This document shows, piece after piece, positions 1-5,235 of a stretch of DNA of 5,981 bases. Source of the DNA: a bacterium. Its GTDB lineage: Bacteria > UBP14 > UBA6098 > B30-G16. A program made the translations under genes and the position numbers. Under the pieces are notes generated by a model. That model saw nothing but the letters and a program-made list of their open reading frames with translations. It ran no database searches and was not told where the DNA came from. The first letter of the stretch is position 1, and each line of letters begins with the position of its first letter. Location: contig JAMOPH010000395.1 of assembly GCA_027064665.1 (NCBI GenBank), positions 1 through 5,981 on the forward strand, written 5' to 3'.

Positions 1-761
1 GGCTCCGCTGATAAATCTCTGACATCGTAGCGGTATATAAACAAACTGTCCCACACCGCCACATGACGGTAGATATCGTCATACGGATCCCACTCAGAAC
101 CCCATCCCTCCTTCAATTCCCCAACATAGACATACGGATAATCCACTGCAACTGTGTATCCGTATCTTATCGCGTGCCAGTCTGGGTCCTCTCCCCACTC
201 AGTATCAGCCTTAAACTCGTGCAACTGGCATATCAACTCCGGGGAATAAGGATTTGTGGCGTCACATAAATAATAACCCACCCGGGAAGTATCAGTCCAA
301 CCAAGCAGCACAAGATATATCCTCCCATCCCCTTTTAATGGAACAAGCGAAGGACTATACAAACTCCAACCAAAACCCTCTAATTCCCCGCAAATCTCTA
401 TATCCATCGGATCATGTGCATCTAATATCATTAAATACCCTGTGCTGTCACGAGTATATATGTAACCTTCAAAAAATGTCCCGCCCCAGTAATTCTTATT
501 TACTACAACTGGGTCGCCCGGATTGTGAACATCTACCACCAAAAGATAATTCCACTCCGTATCCCCTTCCTCTGTTAACTCTCCAAACCAACCCGTAACA
601 TATAAATACCCATTATAAACCCCAAATCCCCGAATCCCTCCTCCTATAAAACTATCTGGAACCTCCCAACTACCCACATACCTTATATTCAAACTGTCCT
701 GAGAAAAAGAAAGTGTGAAGGCGGAAAAGGAAAGAAGTAAAATCATTAACCGTTTAGGCAT
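1..761 (-). CDS. Secreted LVIVD-like beta-propeller repeat protein, N-terminal part (truncated by window edge)
   Basis: The minus-strand frame is open from an ATG at 761-759 to the left edge, giving 253 residues with no stop, so the C-terminus lies outside the window. Residues 1-20 form a signal peptide (basic MPKR, a hydrophobic stretch, a small-residue end near SFS-QD), so the product is exported. The mature part shows repeated units of roughly 40-60 residues of the type YLYV...LxVxDxxxPxxPxxV: VVDVHNPGDPVVV at 75-87, ILDAHDPMDIEIC at 112-124, LCDATNPYSPELI at 165-177, and the start of a further unit near 241-250. This matches the LVIVD-type repeats known to build beta-propellers on surface or periplasmic proteins. 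Such proteins have no known enzymatic role, and I infer binding or scaffolding. The start is supported by GGAGGTG at 772-766, four bases upstream. The gene is more AT-rich than the genes to its right (26 G+C of 60 at 361-420 against 36 of 60 at 4741-4800) and uses many TTA, ATA and GGA codons. The gene is near-certain; the family call is fairly sure. Confidence 0.85.
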   Translation of the reverse strand, partial: MPKRLMILLLSFSAFTLSFSQDSLNIRYVGSWEVPDSFIGGGIRGFGVYNGYLYVTGWFGELTEEGDTEWNYLLVVDVHNPGDPVVVNKNYWGGTFFEGYIYTRDSTGYLMILDAHDPMDIEICGELEGFGWSLYSPSLVPLKGDGRIYLVLLGWTDTSRVGYYLCDATNPYSPELICQLHEFKADTEWGEDPDWHAIRYGYTVAVDYPYVYVGELKEGWGSEWDPYDDIYRHVAVWDSLFIYRYDVRDLSAE

Positions 762-796
762 TTTGCACCTCCAAATTAATTCGGGTTTCTTATTTT

Positions 797-825
797 ATTA
801 TACCCAAATCCACCCTGTATTTCAA
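797..825 (-). promoter_or_regulatory. Sigma-70 promoter of the LVIVD-like gene
   Basis: On the minus strand TTGAAA (825-820), a 17-base spacer and a perfect TATAAT (802-797) lie 36 bases upstream of the ATG at 761. Transcription should begin near 790, giving a leader of about 30 bases that carries the GGAGGTG ribosome site. The promoter begins only about 24 bases beyond the terminator of the sigma-factor gene, so the LVIVD-like gene is an independent unit rather than a readthrough product. Confidence 0.8.
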
Positions 826-848
826 CCAAAAATCCCACCTGCTCAATG

Positions 849-877
849 AAAAAGGGGGGACAAATGCCCCCTTTTTT
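849..877 (-). terminator. Rho-independent terminator of the sigma-factor gene
   Basis: A run of A and G (849-858) pairs with a run of C and T (867-876): ten perfect pairs around the eight-base loop at 859-866, with the A and T tracts on the outside. On the minus strand the stem ends in a T tract, and it lies about 60 bases past the sigma-factor stop codon at 936. The structure is symmetric enough to act in both directions, but no plus-strand gene ends here. Confidence 0.8.
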
Positions 878-935
878 GCACACCGTCAGAATTAGCATTT
901 TTGGTTTCGGCGGGTATCGTTTTGCGCCTTTAGAA

Positions 936-1784
936 TCAGGATATATAAGCCCTCAGGTTGCGGCTTCTGGTGACATGCTGCAGGCGCTTGATGGCTTTTT
1001 CCTTAATCTGGCGGACGCGCTCGCGGGTGAGTCCGAACTGCTCGCCGATTTCCTCAAGAGTGAGTGCACGCTCGCGGTTGATTCCGAAATACAGGGAAAT
1101 CACCTCCGCCTCGCGCTCGGACAGAGTTGACAGCACGCGCTCAATCTCCTCCTTGAGGGATTCCTGCATCGCCTCGGCGTCGGGCGCAGGGGATTTCTCG
1201 TCCTCAATCACATCCTTGAGCGAGTTGCTCTCGCCTTCGGTGAACGGTCTGTCAAGGGAAAGGTGGGTGTTGGATATCTGCAGTGTGGCGCTGATTTCCT
1301 CCTCGTCCATATCAAGTTCCTGAGCGATTTCGGAAGTGCTGGGTGCTCTTCCGCTTTCTTGCTCTAAGCGTGAGGCGGTCTTGCCGATTTTGTGAAGTGT
1401 CCCCACACGGTTGAGCGGAAGCCTCACAATACGGGATTGTTCCGCCAGAGCCTGCAAAATAGATTGTCTTATCCACCAGACGGCGTAGGAGATAAACTTG
1501 AACCCGCGCTTTTCGTCAAAACGCTTTGCCGCCTTGATCAACCCGATATTGCCCTCGTTGATTAAATCAGCCAGCGAAAGCCCCTGATTTTGATACTGCT
1601 TCGCCACACTCACAACAAATCGCAGGTTTGCCTTGGTGAGTTTCTCCAGCGCTTCCTGGTCACCTTTGTGGATTCTTTTGGCGAGTTCTACTTCTTCCTC
1701 GGGTGTCAGAAGGGGTGTCTCCCCGATTTCTTTGAGATAAAGGTCCAATGAGCGGTCAACATCCCTCCTCGGTGACCTTGCCAT
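936..1784 (-). CDS. rpoD: RNA polymerase sigma-70 factor, primary (RpoD/SigA) type, short form
   Basis: This 282-residue protein is a sigma factor that guides RNA polymerase to -10/-35 promoters. Region 1.2 is at about 11-44 (SLDLYLKEIG, then LLTPEEEVELAKRI). Region 2 is at about 48-118 and includes NLRFVVSVAKQYQNQGLS, DLINEGNIGLIKAAKRFD and the -10 recognition segment FISYAVWWIRQSI. Region 3 is at about 122-205. Region 4 is at about 213-270, with the -35 helix-turn-helix TLEEIGEQFGLTRERVRQIK. Region 1.1 and the long non-conserved insert of proteobacterial RpoD are absent, as in the roughly 290-residue RpoD of Bacteroidetes and Chlorobi. The near-consensus region 2 argues for the housekeeping factor, but a primary-like paralogue cannot be excluded. 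The start is the ATG at 1784, with a G-rich ribosome site (GGGGGGAAG) just upstream. The gene has its own promoter and terminator and is divergent from tRNA-Lys. Confidence 0.95.
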   Translation of the reverse strand: MARSPRRDVDRSLDLYLKEIGETPLLTPEEEVELAKRIHKGDQEALEKLTKANLRFVVSVAKQYQNQGLSLADLINEGNIGLIKAAKRFDEKRGFKFISYAVWWIRQSILQALAEQSRIVRLPLNRVGTLHKIGKTASRLEQESGRAPSTSEIAQELDMDEEEISATLQISNTHLSLDRPFTEGESNSLKDVIEDEKSPAPDAEAMQESLKEEIERVLSTLSEREAEVISLYFGINRERALTLEEIGEQFGLTRERVRQIKEKAIKRLQHVTRSRNLRAYIS

Positions 1785-1829
1785 ATCTTCCCCCCGGATT
1801 TGTTGTTAGATTATTCAGAACAAATCTGT

Positions 1830-1857
1830 AGTATAGAGATATTTTTCGTCTTGTCAA
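1830..1857 (-). promoter_or_regulatory. Sigma-70 promoter of the sigma-factor gene
   Basis: On the minus strand, a perfect TTGACA (1857-1852), a 16-base spacer and TATACT (1835-1830) precede the ATG at 1784 by 45 bases. Because the boxes are close to consensus, the gene is probably expressed by the housekeeping sigma factor, meaning by its own product if this is the primary one. No second promoter is needed. Confidence 0.8.
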
Positions 1858-1898
1858 GAGGAAGCCAAAGATTTTCTTTCCGGACACACAAAAATTGC

Positions 1899-1926
1899 TT
1901 GACAAAGGGCACGAAGGAGATATTTT
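1899..1926 (+). promoter_or_regulatory. Upstream candidate promoter for tRNA-Lys
   Basis: A perfect TTGACA (1899-1904), a 16-base spacer and TATTTT (1921-1926) point toward the tRNA. Transcription would start near 1933, about 35 bases before the mature tRNA, requiring 5' trimming by RNase P. It is one of two overlapping candidates and has the better -35 box. Confidence 0.55.
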
Positions 1927-1929
1927 CCC

Positions 1930-1957
1930 TTGACTTTGGGTCGGGAGTTTATATCAA
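1930..1957 (+). promoter_or_regulatory. Downstream candidate promoter for tRNA-Lys
   Basis: TTGACT (1930-1935), a 16-base spacer and a weak TATCAA (1952-1957) would start transcription near 1964, only a few bases before the tRNA 5' end. The -10 match is 4 of 6, so this is less certain than the candidate 31 bases upstream. The two could act in tandem. Confidence 0.4.
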
Positions 1958-1967
1958 TTTTTTCGGT

Positions 1968-2040
1968 GGGGGTGTAGCTCAGGTGGTAGAGCAACGGCTT
2001 TTTAAGCCGTGGGCCGAAGGTTCGAGTCCTTCCACCCTCA
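1968..2040 (+). tRNA. tRNA-Lys (anticodon UUU)
   Basis: The cloverleaf folds completely. The acceptor arm is GGGGGTG (1968-1974) with CACCCTC (2033-2039), including one G-T pair. The D stem is GCTC/GAGC around an eight-base loop. The anticodon stem is ACGGC (1994-1998) with GCCGT (2006-2010), around the loop TTTTTAA with anticodon TTT at 2001-2003. The variable loop is GGGCC. The T stem is GAAGG/CCTTC around TTCGAGT. The discriminator is A at 2040, as expected for lysine. The 3' CCA is not encoded (the next bases are CTTTTTT) and must be added by CCA nucleotidyltransferase. Six T residues follow directly and could aid termination, but no separate terminator hairpin is visible before the next gene. 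Confidence 0.97.
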
Positions 2041-2056
2041 CTTTTTTATTTTCCGG

Positions 2057-2085
2057 TTGTCCAGCCGAGCGAACTCGCCTATTAT
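2057..2085 (+). promoter_or_regulatory. Possible promoter for the small gene and cstA
   Basis: TTGTCC (2057-2062), a 17-base spacer and TATTAT (2080-2085) stand between the tRNA and the following gene. The -10 matches 5 of 6 consensus bases and the -35 matches 4 of 6. The predicted start of transcription, at about 2092-2093, coincides with the ATG at 2093, which would make the mRNA leaderless. The region is short and AT-rich, so a chance match is possible. Confidence 0.4.
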
Positions 2086-2092
2086 TTTATCT

Positions 2093-2431
2093 ATGGGTTT
2101 TGGGGAAATCTTGAGGAAAATTTTCGGGCACCCCTTTGAGGGAGCGACAATTATCACCTACTGCGACAAGCCCGGAATTGCCGATATCACTGGCGCGCGG
2201 GATTTCGTATCCCGAACAAAGGCGAAGGGAATTATCATCCTATTTTCGGAGCCGCCCGCCCAGAAGGTGTTAAATCTTGCCCGCGAAACCGGCGTGGAAC
2301 TCGTTTCAACTCAACTTTCCGGCAAAAAGGCGGTTAGCGCCTTCATCTCCAGCCAAAACGATGGTGAAAACTATATTTTCGTTGACATAGAGAGAATTTC
2401 GGGCAGGAATATGTCTATGGACCCACTCTAA
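2093..2431 (+). CDS. Small protein of unknown function, possibly related to the C-terminal half of Mrr-like nuclease folds
   Basis: I do not recognise a named family for this soluble 112-residue product, which has no signal peptide or membrane helix. The core (about residues 16-73) reads as strand (GATIITYCDKPG), helix (DITGARDFVSRTKA), strand (KGIIILFSE), helix (PAQKVLNLARETG), strand (VELVS). This order resembles the second half of Mrr-type restriction-endonuclease-like domains, where a strand with the catalytic Lys precedes a helix, a 'gilvT' strand and an 'A..lA...gi.lid' ending. The upstream part that would carry the catalytic Asp is missing, so nuclease activity is not supported, and the likeness is inference. 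The frame stays open back into tRNA-Lys at 2009, but translation cannot sensibly start there. I chose ATG 2093. TTG 2111, preceded by GGGGA, is the alternative. The stop is 11 bases before cstA, so the two are probably cotranscribed. Confidence 0.65.
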   Translation: MGFGEILRKIFGHPFEGATIITYCDKPGIADITGARDFVSRTKAKGIIILFSEPPAQKVLNLARETGVELVSTQLSGKKAVSAFISSQNDGENYIFVDIERISGRNMSMDPL

Positions 2432-2442
2432 AGGGGGAGACG

Positions 2443-4140
2443 ATGAACTCGGTGCTTTTGGTTCTGGGGGCGTTTGTACTGTATCTGGTGGCGTATCACA
2501 CCTATGGGAAGTATCTGGCGAAAAAAATTTTTGAACTGCGCGAGGATGCCGTCACCCCGGCGCACGAACTCCGCGACGGCGTGGACTACGAGCCCACCAA
2601 AAAGGCGGTGATTTTCGGGCATCATTTTGCGTCCATCGCCGGGCTGGGACCGATTGTCGGTCCGGCGATTGCGATAATCTGGGGATGGCTTCCCGCGGTG
2701 CTGTGGGTGGTTTTCGGCTCAATCCTGATGGGCGGGATTCACGATTTCGGCTCGCTGGTGGCGTCTTTGCGCAACAAGGGACGCTCCATCGGTGAACTGA
2801 CTGCCGAACTGGTCAACCCCCGCACAAGAACACTGTTTTTCCTTGTTATTTTCTTTGAACTGTGGATTGTCATCGCAATTTTCGCGATGATTATGGGGAT
2901 TCTGTTCAATATGTATCCCCAGTCTGTGTTCCCGGTGTGGATGACCCTGCCGATAGCGATAGGTGTGGGACTTCTGGTCAGGCACAAGGGCGCAAATATC
3001 ACGCAGTATTCAATCATCGCCATCGGGCTGATTCTGATTACAATCGTCATCGGGGCGCATTTCCCGATTAGACTTCCGGGGATTTTTGGTCTGACTTCCA
3101 TTGAGACCTGGCTGATAATCCTTTTAATATACTCGTTTTTTGCGTCAATTCTGCCGGTGTGGCTTCTGCTTCAGCCCCGCGACTATGTCAACGCCTACCA
3201 ACTTCTGATTGTGATGGCGCTTCTGGTTCTGGGGACTCTGGTGGCTCACCCCAAAATTGTTGCGCCGGCGATAAATCACAATCCCGTTGGGGCGCCGCCA
3301 ATCTGGCCCTTTTTGTTCGTGATTATCGCCTGCGGCGCGATTTCGGGATTCCACAGCCTCGTCAGTTCCGGCACCACCGCAAAACAAATCAACAAAGAAC
3401 CCGACGCCCTGTTTGTGGGGTATGGCGGTATGCTCACCGAAAGCGCCCTGTCAATCCTGGTCATTGTGGCGGTTTCCGCCGGAATCGGCATAAGATACAT
3501 AACCAAAGACGGCTCTGTGCTGACCGGTTTTGCCGCGTGGAACACGCACTATTCCAGTTGGCTTGCGGCGAAAGGGCTGGGCTCAAAACTGACGGCGTTT
3601 ATCACCGGCTCGGCGAATCTTATCACCTCGCTGGGGATTCCGCAGAGTATCGCCACCACGGTGATGGGGGTGTTCATCGTGTCGTTTGCGGGCACCACTC
3701 TGGACACCGCAACCAGAATCCAGCGCTATGTAATCGGGGAATTTTTCACCGACCTCGGACTTCCCGCACTGGCGAACAGATATATTGCCACATTTATTGC
3801 GGTGGCGTCGGCGGGGTTGTTGGCGTTTGCGCAGAAAGGCGGCAAGGGCGCATTGGTTCTCTGGCCCCTGTTCGGCACGGTCAACCAACTTCTGGCGGGG
3901 CTGGCGCTTCTGATTGTCACGGTTTACCTCGCCAAAATGCGCAAACCGATAATCTACACGCTTCTGCCGATGGTCTTTATGGTCTTTATGACCGGCTGGG
4001 CGATGGTGAAAAACATCTTGGACTTCGCCCAAAAGCACAACACCCTGCTTTTTGTGGTGGGGATTGCGGTGTTTCTGCTTGAACTGTGGATGATAGTTGA
4101 GGCAGTGCTGGCGATGAGGAAATACCTCAGGCGCACCTGA
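2443..4140 (+). CDS. cstA: CstA-family carbon-starvation transporter (pyruvate/peptide uptake)
   Basis: This is a 565-residue, strongly hydrophobic inner-membrane protein with well over ten likely transmembrane segments; the first is at residues 2-19. Family hallmarks are GHHFASIAGLGPIVGPAIA (59-77), the LPVWLLLQPRDYVNAYQ segment (237-253), GFHSLVSSGTTAKQ (302-315), GYGGMLTESALS (326-337), GTTLDTATRIQRYV (417-430) and LWPLFGTVNQLLAGLALL (473-490). Characterised members (E. coli CstA and BtsT) import pyruvate with protons, and CstA has also been linked to peptide use under carbon starvation. Substrate cannot be decided here. It is shorter than the roughly 700-residue E. coli proteins, in line with the compact versions of other phyla. 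The ATG at 2443 follows the ribosome site GGGGGAG (2433-2439). It lies 11 bases after the small upstream gene, suggesting one transcript. No two-component regulator and no clear terminator are seen next to it. Confidence 0.95.
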   Translation: MNSVLLVLGAFVLYLVAYHTYGKYLAKKIFELREDAVTPAHELRDGVDYEPTKKAVIFGHHFASIAGLGPIVGPAIAIIWGWLPAVLWVVFGSILMGGIHDFGSLVASLRNKGRSIGELTAELVNPRTRTLFFLVIFFELWIVIAIFAMIMGILFNMYPQSVFPVWMTLPIAIGVGLLVRHKGANITQYSIIAIGLILITIVIGAHFPIRLPGIFGLTSIETWLIILLIYSFFASILPVWLLLQPRDYVNAYQLLIVMALLVLGTLVAHPKIVAPAINHNPVGAPPIWPFLFVIIACGAISGFHSLVSSGTTAKQINKEPDALFVGYGGMLTESALSILVIVAVSAGIGIRYITKDGSVLTGFAAWNTHYSSWLAAKGLGSKLTAFITGSANLITSLGIPQSIATTVMGVFIVSFAGTTLDTATRIQRYVIGEFFTDLGLPALANRYIATFIAVASAGLLAFAQKGGKGALVLWPLFGTVNQLLAGLALLIVTVYLAKMRKPIIYTLLPMVFMVFMTGWAMVKNILDFAQKHNTLLFVVGIAVFLLELWMIVEAVLAMRKYLRRT

Positions 4141-4157
4141 CCAAATTTTTTTCGGGT

Positions 4158-4185
4158 TTGAAATTTCGTTTGCACCGCCTATTTT
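4158..4185 (+). promoter_or_regulatory. Sigma-70 promoter of fabD
   Basis: TTGAAA (4158-4163), a 16-base spacer and TATTTT (4180-4185) lie in the 75-base gap after cstA. Transcription would begin near 4192, giving a leader of about 24 bases before the ATG at 4216. This makes fabD independent of cstA, although readthrough is possible because cstA lacks an evident terminator. Confidence 0.65.
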
Positions 4186-4197
4186 ACCGGAGTGCAA
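4170..4197 (+). repeat. Inverted repeat centred on the fabD -10 box
   Basis: TTGCAC (4170-4175) and its exact complement GTGCAA (4192-4197) flank a 16-base centre. The dyad midpoint (4183.5) falls inside the predicted -10 box at 4180-4185, and the right arm overlaps the expected transcription start. The placement suits a repressor operator. Two six-base arms are short, however, and could arise by chance. Confidence 0.4.
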
Positions 4198-4204
4198 CAC
4201 AGCA

Positions 4205-4211
4205 AAGGGGG
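4205..4211 (+). promoter_or_regulatory. Ribosome binding site that fixes the fabD start
   Basis: AAGGGGG ends four bases before the ATG at 4216. The in-frame ATG at 4192 has no such site, lies at or just beside the predicted transcription start, and would add eight residues absent from the FabD fold, which begins right at the first beta strand (RTAYVFPGQG). The later ATG is therefore preferred. Confidence 0.75.
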
Positions 4212-4215
4212 CTTT

Positions 4216-5109
4216 ATGTCCAGGACCGCCTATGTCTTCCCCGGGCAGGGGTCGCAGTATCCCGGAATGGGAAAGGATTTGTATGAAAAATACCCCGAGG
4301 TGCGCGAAATCTACCAGAAAGCCAGGCAAATTGCCGGTTTTGATGTCGCCGAGATATCCTTTGAGGCGGATAAAAAAACTCTGGCGCAGACACAATACAC
4401 CCAGCCGTGCATTTTCACCCATTCGTATGCCGTTCTGACCGTGCTTGGTTCCCGCGCCGAATACGACGGCGTCGCCGGGCACTCGCTGGGGGAGTATTCC
4501 GCGCTGGTCGCCGCGGGGGTGTTCTCCTTTGAGGACGGGCTTTTTGCGGTCACCCAGAGGGGAAAACTTATGTCCGAGGCGAAAGAGGGCGGGATGATTG
4601 CCCCGTTGGGCGCGTCGCTTGAGGATGTTCAGGCGGTGGTGGATGCGCTCAAATCCCGCGGCGTAATTGAGGTGGCAAACTACAACGCCCCGGGGCAGTT
4701 CATAATCAGCGGGCAGAAGAACCTGTTAGATGAGGCGGCGAAAATGCTCAAAGAGCGCGGCGCCAAAAAGGTCGTTCCGCTGGCGGTGTCGGGGGCGTTT
4801 CACTCCCCGCTGATGCAGGACGCCCAAAAGGAAATGGAAAAAGTCCTCGCAAAAATTGATTTCCGCCCGCCCAAAGTTGAATTTTACGCCAATGTCACCG
4901 GCGACAGGGTGGACAACCCCGAACAGATTCGGAAAAACCTCGTTCTCCAGTTGACCCACCCGGTCAGGTGGATTGATATCGTTGAAAATATGGTCGGCGT
5001 CGGATTCGGGAAGTTTGTTGAAATTGGTCCCGGCAAGGTCCTGCAGGGGCTGATAAAGCGGATAAATCCCTCGGTGGAACTTTCCACCTGGGAGTCGCTG
5101 ATAGATTAG
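4216..5109 (+). CDS. fabD: Malonyl-CoA:acyl carrier protein transacylase
   Basis: FabD moves the malonyl group from malonyl-CoA to holo-ACP, supplying the extender unit for type II fatty acid synthesis in the cytoplasm. The 297-residue length is typical (E. coli has 309). Visible motifs are FPGQGSQYPGMG (8-19) with the oxyanion Gln11, TQYTQP (59-64), the nucleophile elbow GHSLGEYSAL with Ser90, Arg115 (TQRGKLM) that binds the malonyl carboxylate, NYNAPGQFIISG (155-166), catalytic His196 in GAFHSPLM, Gln245 in LQLTHPVRW, and the ending EIGPGKVLQGL (269-279). All catalytic positions are intact. One mild variation is GGMIAPLG (125-132), where many homologues have GxMAAxLG. The gene is not beside fabH, fabG, acpP or plsX within this window. 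It has its own promoter upstream and a strong terminator downstream, so it appears monocistronic. Confidence 0.96.
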   Translation: MSRTAYVFPGQGSQYPGMGKDLYEKYPEVREIYQKARQIAGFDVAEISFEADKKTLAQTQYTQPCIFTHSYAVLTVLGSRAEYDGVAGHSLGEYSALVAAGVFSFEDGLFAVTQRGKLMSEAKEGGMIAPLGASLEDVQAVVDALKSRGVIEVANYNAPGQFIISGQKNLLDEAAKMLKERGAKKVVPLAVSGAFHSPLMQDAQKEMEKVLAKIDFRPPKVEFYANVTGDRVDNPEQIRKNLVLQLTHPVRWIDIVENMVGVGFGKFVEIGPGKVLQGLIKRINPSVELSTWESLID

Positions 5110-5138
5110 CACAAATTCATAGATTTTAGAGTTCTCGC

Positions 5139-5170
5139 GACCGCAGGGGGATTCCTCTGCGGTCTTTTTT
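5139..5170 (+). terminator. Rho-independent terminator of fabD
   Basis: GACCGCAG (5139-5146) pairs with CTGCGGTC (5157-5164), extendable inward by a G-T and two G-C pairs to an 11-pair stem with a four-base loop, and is followed by six T residues (5165-5170). It begins 29 bases after the fabD stop and closes the unit. Confidence 0.9.
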
Positions 5171-5173
5171 GCC

Positions 5174-5202
5174 TTGCCTGTAGACTCTCCGATTGATATT
5201 TT
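5174..5202 (+). promoter_or_regulatory. Candidate promoter of the secreted metalloprotease gene
   Basis: TTGCCT (5174-5179), a 17-base spacer and TATTTT (5197-5202) follow directly after the fabD terminator, with transcription expected near 5209. A second AT-rich block, TATATT at 5202-5207, could serve as -10 instead but lacks a well-spaced -35. The match is moderate. Confidence 0.5.
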
Positions 5203-5235
5203 ATATTAAAATTCACAAAAACAGGAGGCTCACCT

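Noticed and set aside
254..598. Plus-strand open frames in the first 600 bases
   Set aside because: They are antisense to the continuous LVIVD-like frame, which has a signal peptide, ribosome site and promoter; the plus-strand translations have no recognisable features.
2066..2077. A small hairpin CGAG-CGAA-CTCG after the tRNA as a terminator
   Set aside because: It has only four pairs and is followed by a mixed AT stretch rather than a clean T run, so it is too weak to call.
1800..2114. A 104-codon plus-strand frame covering tRNA-Lys
   Set aside because: It reads through the tRNA and the promoter region and has no ribosome site; tRNA genes do not code for protein.
3159..4082. A 307-codon open frame on the plus strand inside cstA
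   Set aside because: It is the +1 frame shadow of cstA, rich in Arg, Gly and Cys with no domain; the intact cstA frame runs through the whole stretch.
4141..4170. AT-rich repeats after cstA as a cstA terminator
   Set aside because: AAATTT occurs twice, but no stable GC-containing stem followed by T residues can be drawn.
3583..4482. A 299-codon open frame on the minus strand across the end of cstA and the start of fabD
   Set aside because: It lies antisense to two clearly conserved genes, has a low-complexity His/Arg/Gln-rich composition typical of antisense reading of a GC-rich gene, and shows no recognisable domain.
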